A stretch of 64,000 bases of DNA from Spirochaetaceae bacterium (GTDB lineage Bacteria; Spirochaetota; Spirochaetia; DSM-27196; Alkalispirochaetaceae). A program made the position numbers and the translations under genes. Below are positions 26,646-40,467 of this stretch, piece after piece. Below the pieces are notes generated by a model. It saw only the letters and a program-made list of their open reading frames with translations, had not been told where the DNA came from and made no database searches. The stretch is from NCBI GenBank assembly GCA_007695175.1, contig REEH01000114.1:1-64000 (forward strand). The letters run 5' to 3'. Numbering within the stretch: the first letter of the stretch is position 1; each line of letters starts with the position of its first letter.

Positions 26646-28756
26646 CGGTTTTCAGGAAAGCTTTCGCGCGGAAGCACAGGAGCTCCTCTCCGGTCTGGAG
26701 CAGACCCTGCTGGAGCTGGAGCAGAATCCCGACAATCGTGAGAGCATCGCCGCCGTCTTCCGGGCGATGCACACGATCAAGGGATCCGCGGGAATGTTCG
26801 GATTCGACGATATCTCCGCCTTTGCCCATCATGTGGAATCAATTCTTGATGGTGTCCGGAATGGTGAGGTTTCGATTACCGCATCGTTGATCGACCTTAC
26901 CCTTCAGTGTCGCGATCATATTCAGCAAATGCTCGACAACCCGGACGACCCGGATCTCCCCGCGCGATCCCGGACGCTTCAGGAAGCGCTGGAGGCAGAG
27001 GCGCGTCCCGCACCGAAAGAGCGATCCCGGACCTTTGACACCCCTCTCCCGACGGAGGGTATAGGCGGTGATGAAGCGGACGGGACCACTCCGGACAGGG
27101 TTTCGGCGGAGAGCTCCTCTTCCGCTCCGGGTGTTCCGGCTACGTGGCATATCAGATTTGTCCCGCACGCGGATATCATGGCAAACGGAACCAATCCGCT
27201 CCTCCTGCTGGAGGAACTCCATGAGATGGGGGACTGCACCGTGGTCGCCCATACGGGCGGTATCACGGATCTCGATGCGATTGACCTTCATTCCTGCAGC
27301 GTGTTCTGGGACGTATTTCTGACCACCCGGGAGGGCAAGAGCGCGATTTCCGACGTTTTCATGTTTGTGGTCGACCAGGCGGATCTTACCATTCGCCTGG
27401 TGGAGGAAATCGATTTCGGCGACGAGCAGCAGTACCGCCGGCTCGGGCAGATCCTGATAGAACGAGGCGTCGTGGAACCGGCGGTAGTGGAAGAAGCCCT
27501 GGCAGGCCAGAAGCGGCTGGGACAGGTACTGCGCGAACGCGGCGTCGACCAGGATGAGATAGACGCGGCCCTTCGTGAGCAGGAGCATGCGAGGCGCACC
27601 AGGGAGAAGGTCCAGAGCGAGGCGGGATCCGCCAGCATCAGGGTGCAGTCGGAGAAACTGGACGATCTGGTGGATCTGGTGGGAGAGCTGGTTACGCTTC
27701 AGGCGAGGCTCAACCAGACGGCGCATCTTTCCGGTGATGCCGGCGTGGGAGTCATCGCGGAGAACTTCGAACGCCTGATCGGGGAACTGAGGGACCATAC
27801 GATGAGCATCCGAATGCTTCCCATCTCCAGCTCCTTCAGTCGGTTCCGGCGTCTCGTCCGGGATCTCGCGAGGGATCTCGGAAAGGAAGTGGACCTCATA
27901 ACCGAGGGAGGCGACACCGAGCTTGATAAAACGGTGATCGAACGGCTGCACGACCCTCTCGTCCATGTTATCCGAAACAGTGTCGACCATGGTCTTGAGC
28001 CGCCCCAGGACCGCATTGCCGCGGGCAAATCCTCAAACGGCACGATAGCGCTGCGGGCGCGTCACGTGGGGGCAAACGTGGAGATTCGGGTCGAGGATGA
28101 CGGGCGCGGACTCAATCGGGAAAAAATTCTCCTTCGCGCCGCTGAACGGGGGCTCGTATCCCCTGAGGCGCAACTGGAAGACCGGGAATTATACGATCTC
28201 GTCTTCATGGCGGGGTTCTCCACCGCGGAGGCGGTGACCAGCGTATCGGGCCGGGGAGTCGGGATGGACGTGGTACGACGTGAGCTCGATTCGATAGGCG
28301 GGAGCGTCTCGATCGAATCCCGGTCGGGCGAGGGATCAGCCCTGGTGATGACCATCCCGCTCACACTGGCAATTATCGATGGTCTTCTGGTCCGCATCGG
28401 GGAGGAACGTTTTGTCTTTCCCCTGTCCAACGTGGAGGAGTGTATCGAGTACCTCCGTACTCCGGAAAATCGGGGTACCGTCGTCAACAGGGGCACGATG
28501 ATGCCGGTTATCGACCTCAGAAGCGAGTTTTCCATACAGGGCGAGTATCCTGAAATCGAACAGGCGGTCGTGGTCAGGACGGGAAACGGGTGTATCGGCT
28601 TTATTGTGGATGCCGTAATAGGAGAGCACCAGACGGTGATAAAGAATCTCGGAAAGTTGTATAACAACGTAGAAGCGGTGAGTGGGGCCACCATCCTCGG
28701 TGACGGGACGGTGGCTCTCATAATCGATGTGCAGCGACTCATGGGCCGTATCACTG

Positions 28757-28779
<23 letters not shown>
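26638..28779 (+). CDS. cheA: Chemotaxis histidine kinase CheA with MshEN-like insert
   Basis: A 713-residue CheA. The HPt (P1) domain has AMHTIKGSAGMFGF (phosphorylated His about residue 43). A CheA-type intermediate domain (WHIRFVPHADIMANGTNPLLLLEELHEMG) occupies about residues 165-265. Next comes a two-unit motif at about 266-320: RLGQILIERGVVEPAVVEEAL and RLGQVLRERGVDQDEIDAAL, resembling the c-di-GMP-binding MshEN motif of pilus ATPases. Then the dimerisation helix, the ATPase (VHVIRNSVDHGLE, VEDDGRGL, GRGVGMDVV) and the CheW-like P5 domain (GLLVRIGEERFVFPLSNVEE). ATG 26638 overlaps the STAS stop. No cheW lies in the window. Confidence 0.95.
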
Positions 28780-32756
<3,977 letters not shown>

Positions 32757-32760
<4 letters not shown>

Positions 32761-33164
32761 ACAGGGTGCGAGTTCTAATTGTGGAAGATGACTTTGGTAG
32801 CCGGCGATATTTGCAGGTTCTCCTGCGGGACTCCTCCGAAGTGGACGTGGTGGTGGATGGAGAGGAGGCAGTAGAGGCGTTCCGGCTTGCCTGGGAGGAC
32901 AAGCAGCCCTACGAGCTCATTCTCATGGATATCATGATGCCCAACAAGGATGGTCATGAAGCGCTTCAGGAGATCCGGGGGATTGAAGGGACAATCGGAG
33001 TCCATCGCAACGACAGGGTCCGTGTCATCATGACTACCGCTCTGGAGGATCCCCGAAACGTGGTCGATGCCTATCATCGCGGTGAAGCCGACGCATACCT
33101 CGTAAAACCCATCGAGCAGGAAAAGCTTTTCAGCACAATACGGAGCCTGGGACTGGAACTGTGA
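32757..33164 (+). CDS. Single-domain response regulator (CheY-like)
   Basis: A 135-residue lone receiver: RVLIVEDDFGSRRYLQVLL with acidic pocket, phospho-Asp in LILMDIMMPNKDG, Thr in IMTTALED and Lys in AYLVKPIEQEKL. There is an insertion between beta-4 and the preceding helix (IEGTIGVHRNDRVR) not found in classical CheY. GTG 32757 overlaps the stop of the upstream kinase. It may take phosphate from that kinase or from CheA; whether it binds the flagellar switch cannot be judged from sequence. Confidence 0.92.
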
Positions 33165-33168
33165 CCGC

Positions 33169-35088
33169 ATGAAGGCCGTCGACTCCAGGGATATTCCGGA
33201 ACGCATACTCGTCGTTGAGGATGAGCAGATTGTTGCTCTGGATATTCGTCTGCACCTGGAGCGGTTCGGCTACACTGTGGTGGGAATATTCCCGGAAGCG
33301 GAACAGGCCATCGATTTCCTGGAGGAAAACCGGGATACCCTCCCGGACCTCGTCATCATGGACATTCACCTCCAGGGTGAGATGGATGGCGTGGAAGCGT
33401 CGGAGATCATACGGGAACGGCATGATATTCCGGTAGTATACATGACCGCCTACGCGGACGAGGCGACACTCGCCCGGGCCAAGGTCACCGAGCCGTTCGC
33501 CTACATAATCAAGCCCTTCGAAGAACGGGAACTGCGCACCGCCCTTGTCCTGGCAATGCACCGGCACCGCATGAGTCTGGCGTTGCGGGAGCGGGAACAG
33601 CTGCTTTCCCGGGTAATGGAAGCGGTAACCAGCGGTATACTCGTGACCGACGGGTCCGGTACAGTACGGTATTCCAATTCCCAGGTGGAAGGTCTTGCGC
33701 GGGTGGATGTTTCCGCCGGTACTTCCATCGATACCGTCATACCGGTGCAGCTCCTCCGCGAGTTGAGCAACACCCTTTCCGGCGACGCAACCACGGGGAG
33801 CGTTCAATGGGAACGGACCGGGGCGGAAGAGACGATGGAGACGATTGAGATCCGGGTCTTTTCGCTCCCCCCGCAGTTCCCCGGCAAGGTCTGGCTTCTT
33901 ACGGACCTTACGGAACGATTGAACCGGGAACGTGCTCTCCGGGAACAGGAGGAACAGCTCTCCTATTCCCGGCGTATGGAAGCGGTGGGGCGGATGGCAG
34001 GCGGACTGGCTCACGACTTCAACAACCTTGTAACGGTCATGCTTGGGTACGCTCGCCTGGCCCTGGAGGATGTTGTCGATTACCCGGACCTCAAGGAATT
34101 ACGGGAAAATGTTCAGGGTCTGTACGACACGGCGCATCGCTCCGCCGAACTGACCCGTCGCCTCCTGACGGTAAGCCGCGTTCCGGCAAGTGCCCGAGTG
34201 CTCTTCGCCCCCGACGAGCTTCTGAAGGAGACGCTCCCCATGATCGAGGGAGTGCTGCGTGAGAACATCCAGCTTCACGCCACCGGACACGCGGGAGCAG
34301 TCAAGGTAAGTGCGGACAAGCGGGGTATGCAGCAGGTTCTCATCAACCTTGCGCTTAACGCGCGTGACGCCATGCCCAGGGGCGGTATCGTACACCTGAC
34401 CACCGAGACGGTTCAGATAGAGTCCTCCCTGGCGACGTATAGCCGCACGCTTGAGCCGGGCTCCTACGTCCTGATCAGCGTCGCGGACACGGGAGAGGGA
34501 ATCGCTCCGGATGATCTTCCTCACGTTTTTGAGCCGTTCTTTACCACCAAGGACGAGCTACAGGGGAGTGGTTTCGGTCTCGCCACCGTGTACAGCGTGA
34601 TCTCCGATGCCGACGGGGCGGTGAGTGTTTCCAGCACGATCGGTCGGGGTACGCGCTTTTCCCTCTATCTGCCCGTGGAAGAGGGGCCGATGGAAGCGGG
34701 AATCAGCACACCCGATCCGGAAGCAGCGGAGGACCTGCGCGGATCCGGGACCGTTCTTGTCGTGGAGGAGGAAAGCGGCGTCCGGGGAATGCTCGTTCGG
34801 ACGCTGCGAACCCATGGGTACAGTCCCGTTTCCGCCCGCTCCGTCGGGGAAGGACTTCTTCTTCTCGATCATTTCGCGGGCTGCGAGCTGATCGTGACCG
34901 ATCTCTCCGCTCCCTACCACACAACATCCGAGATTGTAAGCCTGTTCCGAAATGCAAGTCCCCGAGCCCGGGTCGTTCTTCTGCTGGGGGGGGAGCCGGT
35001 TGATGCGGGACAGGATGCGACTCTTCTCAAACCCTTCGAGCCGGCGCAGCTGCTGAGGGCACTGCGACGGTTGAACGGGACTGCGTGA
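33169..35088 (+). CDS. REC-PAS-histidine kinase-REC hybrid protein
   Basis: A 639-residue paralogue of the kinase at 30802 in its first half. The N-terminal receiver has VVEDEQIVALDIRLHLERFGY, phospho-Asp in LVIMDIHLQGEMDG and Lys in YIIKPFEER. A PAS domain follows, then a phosphoacceptor of the LAHDFNNLVTVMLGYARLAL type near residue 282, the ATPase (NLALNARDAMPRGG, ADTGEGIAPDDLPHVFEPFFTTK, SGFGLATVYSVI), and a second, divergent receiver (VVEEESGVRGML, Asp in LIVTDLSAP, Lys in LLKPFEP). No membrane segment. It begins 4 nt after the CheY-like gene and ends the signalling operon, 21 nt before lepA. Confidence 0.92.
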   Translation: MKAVDSRDIPERILVVEDEQIVALDIRLHLERFGYTVVGIFPEAEQAIDFLEENRDTLPDLVIMDIHLQGEMDGVEASEIIRERHDIPVVYMTAYADEATLARAKVTEPFAYIIKPFEERELRTALVLAMHRHRMSLALREREQLLSRVMEAVTSGILVTDGSGTVRYSNSQVEGLARVDVSAGTSIDTVIPVQLLRELSNTLSGDATTGSVQWERTGAEETMETIEIRVFSLPPQFPGKVWLLTDLTERLNRERALREQEEQLSYSRRMEAVGRMAGGLAHDFNNLVTVMLGYARLALEDVVDYPDLKELRENVQGLYDTAHRSAELTRRLLTVSRVPASARVLFAPDELLKETLPMIEGVLRENIQLHATGHAGAVKVSADKRGMQQVLINLALNARDAMPRGGIVHLTTETVQIESSLATYSRTLEPGSYVLISVADTGEGIAPDDLPHVFEPFFTTKDELQGSGFGLATVYSVISDADGAVSVSSTIGRGTRFSLYLPVEEGPMEAGISTPDPEAAEDLRGSGTVLVVEEESGVRGMLVRTLRTHGYSPVSARSVGEGLLLLDHFAGCELIVTDLSAPYHTTSEIVSLFRNASPRARVVLLLGGEPVDAGQDATLLKPFEPAQLLRALRRLNGTA

Positions 35089-35109
35089 CCGTAGTACAAA
35101 GGCACACCG

Positions 35110-36912
35110 ATGAAACAATCACACGTACGTAACTTCTGCATTATCGCGCATATCGATCACGGAAAGTCGACCCTGGCCGACCGGTTCATCCAGCGGTCGA
35201 AGATCGTGGAGGATCGAGACTTCCGCGATCAGCTGCTCGATTCGATGGACATCGAACGAGAACGGGGTATTACGATAAAAAGCCAGGCAGTTACGCTGCC
35301 GATGGAAATTGGTGGTACCCACTACGATCTCAATCTCGTGGACACACCGGGGCACGTGGACTTTTCCTACGAAGTATCACGGGCGATTTCCTCCTGCGAA
35401 GGGGCGATTCTCCTGATCGATGCGGCCCAGGGCGTGGAAGCCCAGACCCTGAGCAATCTCTACCTCGCGCTGGAGCACGATCTCCAGATCATTCCGGTGG
35501 TGAACAAGATTGATCTCCCCGCGGCCAACGTGGACCAGTGCCTTCACCAGATAAACCATGACCTGGGTCTCGATCCCGACGAGGTGGTGCTGGTGAGTGG
35601 AAAGACGGGACAGGGTCTGGAGGAGCTCCTCCTGGCCCTGATCGAACGGATACCGCCGCCCCGGGGAGATGCAGGAGCGCCTCTGCAGGCGCTCGTCTTT
35701 GACAGTCACTACGATTCGTACAGGGGCGTAATCGTACATATCCGGGTTTTTCACGGCAAGATTCACCCGGGGGACACCATCGAGATGTGGTCCAACGGAT
35801 CGACCTACGAGGTGGAGGAAGTGGGGCGCTTCAAGATCGCCCTGGAGAAGGGAAATGTCCTTGCGGCGGGTGATGTGGGATACTTCATCGCCGGAATCAA
35901 GACGATCCGGGATGTTCGCGTGGGCGACACCGTTACCCGTCCCGAGAATCGCTGCAACGATCGCCTGCCGGGATTCCGGGACGTGAAACCGGTCGTGTAC
36001 TCCTCGATCTACCCGGTGGATACAAACGATTACCAGGATCTGGTCAGGGCGATGGACAAGCTGAAGCTCAACGATGCATCCCTTGTCTTCGAGAAGGACA
36101 ACTCCGCCGCTCTGGGTTTCGGTTTCCGGTGCGGGTTTCTCGGCATGTTGCACCTGGAAGTCGTTCAGGAACGAATCGAGCGGGAGTTCGGTCTCAACAT
36201 CGTGCTCACCGCCCCCTCCGTTGAGTACGAGGTAACGCTGAACGACGGGAGTGTGCGTCTGGTGGACAGTCCCGTGGACTACCCGGAACCCGGCACCGTC
36301 CAGGAGGCGCGGGAGCCCTACATACGGTCTTCCATCATTACTCCGGATCAATACCTGGGGCCTATGCTCAAGCTGTGCAACGACAAGCGGGGCATACAGA
36401 AAGACATGATCTACCTCGATACATCCCGGGTCGAGCTGGTTTTCGAGATGCCGCTCGCGGAAGTGCTCTTCGATTTTTACGACAACCTCAAATCCCTCTC
36501 CCGGGGATATGCATCGTTCGACTACGAACTCATCGACCGCCGACCGGTCAATCTGGTACGCCTCGATATCCTGGTGAACGGAAAACCGGTGGATGCCCTC
36601 TCAATGCTCGTGTTCCGGGGCAACGCCGAAATGCGTGCCCGTGCCGCATGCCGGCAGCTGCGAAACGAGATTCCCCGACATCAGTTCAAGATACCGATTC
36701 AGGGGGCGATCGGAGGCACGATAATAGCCCGGGAGACTATTTCAGCGTTGCGCAAGGATGTAACCGCGAAGTGCTACGGCGGGGATATTTCCAGGAAACG
36801 GAAACTGCTGGAGAAGCAGAAAGAGGGCAAGAAGCGCATGAAGACGGTAGGTAACGTGGATCTGCCGCAATCCGCTTTCCTCTCGGTGCTCAAGGGTTCG
36901 CCGGAGGATTAG
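35110..36912 (+). CDS. lepA: Elongation factor 4 (LepA)
   Basis: A 600-residue translational GTPase. G1 is AHIDHGKST, G2 includes RERGITIKSQ, G3 is DTPGHVDF and G4 is NKID. The EF4-specific C-terminal domain is present (RNEIPRHQFKIPIQGAIGGTIIARETISALRKDVTAKCYGGDISRKRKLLEKQKEGKKRMK). It back-translocates or remodels stalled ribosomes. AAAGG precedes ATG 35110. The 3' end overlaps the convergent DUF115 gene by 23 bp. Confidence 0.98.
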   Translation: MKQSHVRNFCIIAHIDHGKSTLADRFIQRSKIVEDRDFRDQLLDSMDIERERGITIKSQAVTLPMEIGGTHYDLNLVDTPGHVDFSYEVSRAISSCEGAILLIDAAQGVEAQTLSNLYLALEHDLQIIPVVNKIDLPAANVDQCLHQINHDLGLDPDEVVLVSGKTGQGLEELLLALIERIPPPRGDAGAPLQALVFDSHYDSYRGVIVHIRVFHGKIHPGDTIEMWSNGSTYEVEEVGRFKIALEKGNVLAAGDVGYFIAGIKTIRDVRVGDTVTRPENRCNDRLPGFRDVKPVVYSSIYPVDTNDYQDLVRAMDKLKLNDASLVFEKDNSAALGFGFRCGFLGMLHLEVVQERIEREFGLNIVLTAPSVEYEVTLNDGSVRLVDSPVDYPEPGTVQEAREPYIRSSIITPDQYLGPMLKLCNDKRGIQKDMIYLDTSRVELVFEMPLAEVLFDFYDNLKSLSRGYASFDYELIDRRPVNLVRLDILVNGKPVDALSMLVFRGNAEMRARAACRQLRNEIPRHQFKIPIQGAIGGTIIARETISALRKDVTAKCYGGDISRKRKLLEKQKEGKKRMKTVGNVDLPQSAFLSVLKGSPED

Positions 36913-38587
36913 AGTCCACCCCGGCGCGCAGTGCCCGTTCCAGCCGGCGCCGGTAGTCCCGCACGGATCGCGCGATACCCCGGGCGTGGGTGCGCGCCCA
37001 TTCCTGTCGCAGGACCACCAGGGGCCATTGCGGCATGTCCAGCAGAACAAAAGCGAGGTCCGCGTCCAGGAATACCCCCTCCGCTTCATCGGCGCGGGTC
37101 GCTCCGGTCAGGTGCTTTTCCTGGGCTCTGAGACGATGAAGGATACCCCTCAGGGCTTCCCGACGAAGACGAAAGGCGGCGTGTTCCGGCTGCTTCGGCG
37201 CGGGATCGGCCGGAATGGATCCGACGGTGGCGGAAGCTACCCGCCGCAGCGCATCCGCTCGCAGAAGAGCTCCCGTGGGCAGACCGGAGGCGTCAGGGGT
37301 GCTGATTTCGAGCCCGGGATAAAGCTGGTGCAGTTCCATCACAACCTGTCGCATCTGGCGAGCCTGGTCCTCCAGAACGCCGTCGCACCACGCATCCTGC
37401 CCGTCCCGGAGCGTTGCGGTCCTGCCGGGACGATTCAGCAGCTCCTCGTACCCGTCGTTGCGTAGAAGCCGTGCCATGGTCGCACGCATTCGCCGGTCCG
37501 GCCCCGTCATCATGGCGTGGGTACGGGGCGGGTGATACCAGAAATCGACTCCGACAGTAACGATGTGGCGCACCCCGAGATGTGTTGTGAGTATTTCCAG
37601 CGCCGCCGGGGCTACCGAACCGCGGGGAGCGACCAGAGGAATACCTTCAAGTACGGGTCCATGGAGCAGGGACACGGTTTCGGAAAACCGGCTCGCGAAG
37701 AAGGCTCGACGTTCAACCGGAAATCGTCGGGCGATACTCGGATGGACGGTGATATCCGCGATGAGAGTTGCCCCCTCCCACCGCCAGGGCATGAGATCGT
37801 AAGCGTTTGCCAGTTGCCCGTCCATGGAGAAGACAAGATGGGGACGGAGGCCCGCTTCGGCCAGCGCGGGGAGGGCTGTGTCGAGCGCTACCAGGGAAAC
37901 TCCCTCCGGAGGGCACCGCCCTGCTTCTGCCCGCGATGCGAACGAGCGCTGAAGCTCTTCCAGGTGGCGATCCAGATTTGGTCCGGCACCCACAAGAACG
38001 ACCCGGGGCGATAGGGTTTTGCCCAGTGCGGCAAGGGGTAGAGAATCCAGCAGAGCATTGCGCATAAGATTCGTAATCCAGCGTCGGCCCAGTCTGATCT
38101 GTGCTCCCCGGTTGTTCCAGAAGAGTCGGATGCGATCGTCTACCAGCCGGGTCAGATGCGCGTAATCCCGGGTATGCAGTCGGGTGCCTCCCGTAAGGTT
38201 CACCGTGAGAAGACGGCGAATGCCGTACCGGGCTATGAGCTGATCGGCGATCTGCACCGCCCCGGCGACGGACCAGGCCTGACCTGCCATTTCGGGGAGC
38301 GGATTCGGGATCACGCTCTTCTCGTGGTGTTGGATCGTAGCAAGTCTATCGTCCAGTTCCACCAGAAGCATCGCTGAGGTTGGATCCAGGCGCTCCCTGA
38401 GCTCCTGTACTCCATAGCCGAGGAGCGGTGAGTAAAGGAGTACCAGTGTCTGTGAGGGGACTTCCCGGGGAATGCGTCGCAGGCTGGAGGCGGCCGGATC
38501 GTTTCCCGTCAGGGAACGGCCGCCCAGGGATACCGCCACCCCGGAGGGGGTGGCCTTGAAGAGCAGATCCCCTTCAGCTCTGTCCAA
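36890..38587 (-). CDS. DUF115 / motility-accessory-factor-like protein (PF01973 type)
   Basis: A protein of about 565 residues with the DUF115 core near its middle: RVVLVGAGPNLDRHLEEL, VSLVALDTALPALAEAGLRPHLVFSMDGQ, then VAPRGSVAPAALEILTTHLGVRHIVTVGVDF. The family includes flagellin-glycosylating Maf proteins and the archaeal MptE fold; a role in glycosylating flagellar or surface proteins is an inference. There is no signal peptide. The start is uncertain: no ATG occurs near the N-terminus. TTG 38587 overlaps the stop of the upstream isomerase gene; an internal GTG (MAVSLGGRSL) would be shorter. It is convergent with lepA, overlapping its end by 23 bp. Confidence 0.82.
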   Translation of the reverse strand: MDRAEGDLLFKATPSGVAVSLGGRSLTGNDPAASSLRRIPREVPSQTLVLLYSPLLGYGVQELRERLDPTSAMLLVELDDRLATIQHHEKSVIPNPLPEMAGQAWSVAGAVQIADQLIARYGIRRLLTVNLTGGTRLHTRDYAHLTRLVDDRIRLFWNNRGAQIRLGRRWITNLMRNALLDSLPLAALGKTLSPRVVLVGAGPNLDRHLEELQRSFASRAEAGRCPPEGVSLVALDTALPALAEAGLRPHLVFSMDGQLANAYDLMPWRWEGATLIADITVHPSIARRFPVERRAFFASRFSETVSLLHGPVLEGIPLVAPRGSVAPAALEILTTHLGVRHIVTVGVDFWYHPPRTHAMMTGPDRRMRATMARLLRNDGYEELLNRPGRTATLRDGQDAWCDGVLEDQARQMRQVVMELHQLYPGLEISTPDASGLPTGALLRADALRRVASATVGSIPADPAPKQPEHAAFRLRREALRGILHRLRAQEKHLTGATRADEAEGVFLDADLAFVLLDMPQWPLVVLRQEWARTHARGIARSVRDYRRRLERALRAGVDSNPPANP

Positions 38588-40097
38588 GCACGTAACGGTT
38601 GAAGACCCGCACGAAGTTATCCTCGAGCCGATCCTCGTTGACGTAGGTGGATTCGACCTCGTCCGATTGCAACTGACCACGGATCGAATCGTAGTATTCC
38701 TGCAGGTAAGCCATCGTGTCTTCATCCGCCTCGCGCTCGTCCCGCAGGCTGAGAACGACGGCGGATTGCCGCAGCATCACGGGCTCGCTGATCTCACCGG
38801 GATCGAGGGAGAACGCGGTGATGAAGAAGGTATCCCGGTAGGCTGCATCCTGGAGATCCGGAATCCCCGGGACGTTCACCCGCGTAAAGAGCTGCAGGTT
38901 CCCGTAGTTGATCGGGAAAAAGGGCGTCTGGTGAACGGTCCGGTTCTGGCCGGCCGCAGCCGTCGGCAGGTCCGTACCCGCCCCGCCCCGGGCAAACTCC
39001 TGCGCTTCGCGACGGACGAAATCCTGGATGCGTCCCTGCTCAAACATCTGCATGTACGAGCGTGCCTCCCGGATCATCTCATCCTGGGTGGAATCAAATG
39101 GGACCGGCTCGGATTCAGCGCGGAAAAAGGACCAGCCGGAGGTTGTCTCCAGCGGCTCGCTCAGCTCTCCCACCGCGAGTGTCGCCACGTGGCGCAGATC
39201 CTGGGGATCCAGCAGTTCCTGCTGCAGCTCGTATCCGTAGAGACGGCCTATTTCTCCGCTCTGGTCCGCGTAGAGATCGCGGGAGTAGGTACGGGCCAGT
39301 TCCCCGAAAGGATTGCCCGGCTCAAGCGCCCGGGATCGTATCCGCGAGGCTTCGTCCCTTGTACCAAGTGTTACGATGGAAAGGTTGAACTCCGTGAAAA
39401 GTTCGGCGTTTTCCTCGGCGTAGGCGAGAACCTGCTGCTCCGGAAAGGAGTCAAATGGAAAACGAACGATATCAAAGGATCGCTCCGGCCCGGCCATACC
39501 GGCCACGAACTGCGCCTCCCCCGAGGAGGCTACGCTTCCGGTGAGCACATCGCCCACGAAGAGATCGAAAACTTCCGACTCCCGGTGAAAACCGCGCAGG
39601 GAGAAGCGTTCCTGATTGCCCATGTTTCGGTATGCGGTCCGGTCAAAACGGCCGTTCTGCTGAAAACGTGGATCCATTGCGATGAGCTCGTCCACCCGCT
39701 CCTCGGTGACGCGCACCTGTGAGCGGTCCGCCTGCTGCAGAAGGGCGGTGCGGAGTACCGTTCTGTTGAAAGCCTGACGCCAGGCGATCCGGAGCTGAAG
39801 CTCCAGGTCCAGATCTCCGCTGGAATCGCGCAGCGACTGGGCTACGATTTCATACTGCCGTGCAAAGAAGTTGCCCGGTCGGTACGCGATATCCTCGCCA
39901 TTGTAACGACCGAATACGAGACTGCCCGAGCCCTGCCCGAAACTGCCGACGGCAGGAACTCCTACAAAGGTGACTACCACTAGGACCAGGATAACTACGC
40001 TGCCGATGTACAGCAGAGTATTTCTCGGCGATTTCACCGCCTTCTTCCTGGGTTTTTCTTCTGGCCGGGTATTTCCGGTCGATCTGGATTCTCCCAT
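38574..40097 (-). CDS. PpiD/SurA-like membrane-anchored peptidyl-prolyl isomerase
   Basis: A 507-residue protein with a basic cytoplasmic start (RPEEKPRKKAVKSPRN) and a single membrane anchor (TLLYIGSVVILVLVVVTFVGVPAVG). A long extracytoplasmic part follows: a SurA_N-like helical region (RPGNFFARQYEIVAQSL..., EERVDELIAMDPRFQQNGRFDRTAY), a parvulin-type middle (SRALEPGNPFGELARTYSRDLYADQSGEIGRLYG) and C-terminal helices. The arrangement is that of PpiD, an inner-membrane periplasmic chaperone. ATG 40097 (MGESRS) is preferred over an earlier in-frame codon because it removes an uncharacteristic N-terminus; GAGAGGA lies 13 nt upstream. The DUF115 gene follows with a 14-bp overlap. Confidence 0.86.
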   Translation of the reverse strand: MGESRSTGNTRPEEKPRKKAVKSPRNTLLYIGSVVILVLVVVTFVGVPAVGSFGQGSGSLVFGRYNGEDIAYRPGNFFARQYEIVAQSLRDSSGDLDLELQLRIAWRQAFNRTVLRTALLQQADRSQVRVTEERVDELIAMDPRFQQNGRFDRTAYRNMGNQERFSLRGFHRESEVFDLFVGDVLTGSVASSGEAQFVAGMAGPERSFDIVRFPFDSFPEQQVLAYAEENAELFTEFNLSIVTLGTRDEASRIRSRALEPGNPFGELARTYSRDLYADQSGEIGRLYGYELQQELLDPQDLRHVATLAVGELSEPLETTSGWSFFRAESEPVPFDSTQDEMIREARSYMQMFEQGRIQDFVRREAQEFARGGAGTDLPTAAAGQNRTVHQTPFFPINYGNLQLFTRVNVPGIPDLQDAAYRDTFFITAFSLDPGEISEPVMLRQSAVVLSLRDEREADEDTMAYLQEYYDSIRGQLQSDEVESTYVNEDRLEDNFVRVFNRYVLGQS

Positions 40098-40218
40098 GGG
40101 TCCGATAAATCCTCTCAAGAGAGTGTGTTGTGCGGCGCTCAACGTATCACGTGCCGGGGAGGGTGTCAACGCGGGCGGTTGACCCGCGGGCCGGACGTCT
40201 GGTACAGTCGGCGTGAAT

Positions 40219-40291
40219 CGGGCTGTAGCGCAGGGGCTAGCGCGCGCCGTTCGGGACGGTGAGGTCGGAGGTTCAAATCCTCTCAGCCCGA
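40219..40291 (+). tRNA. tRNA-Pro (anticodon CGG)
   Basis: A 73-nt cloverleaf. Acceptor CGGGCTG pairs with CAGCCCG. The D arm is GCGC...GCGC, the anticodon stem CGCCG/CGGTG has loop TTCGGGA (anticodon CGG) and the T arm GGAGG/CCTCT has loop TTCAAAT. The discriminator is A and CCA is not encoded. A terminator follows at 40358. Confidence 0.96.
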
Positions 40292-40357
40292 CTTTGTGGA
40301 CCCGCGGTCTTTATGGACCGGCCGGCTTTGAACCGGTAAGTTGCTCTTTGCACGGAA

Positions 40358-40393
40358 GCCCCTTCGGTAGCGATGCCGGAGGCGGCTTTTTTT
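40358..40393 (+). terminator. Intrinsic terminator after tRNA-Pro
   Basis: Hairpin with arms GCC-C-CCTTCGG and CCGGAGG-C-GGC (7 bp plus 3 bp around a 1x1 mismatch, 8-nt loop), followed by seven T residues at 40387-40393. It lies 66 nt after the tRNA and 74 nt before the next gene. Confidence 0.8.
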
Positions 40394-40467
40394 GTGCATA
40401 CTTCGCCTTCTTTGCCTTCTTTACGAAACCACGGTAAAAATGAACTCCACATCTGCCGACGATTAAA

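Noticed and set aside
38472-39722. 416-codon plus-strand frame opposite the isomerase gene
   Set aside because: The minus-strand product has a membrane anchor and PpiD/SurA-like domain order; the plus-strand product has no features.
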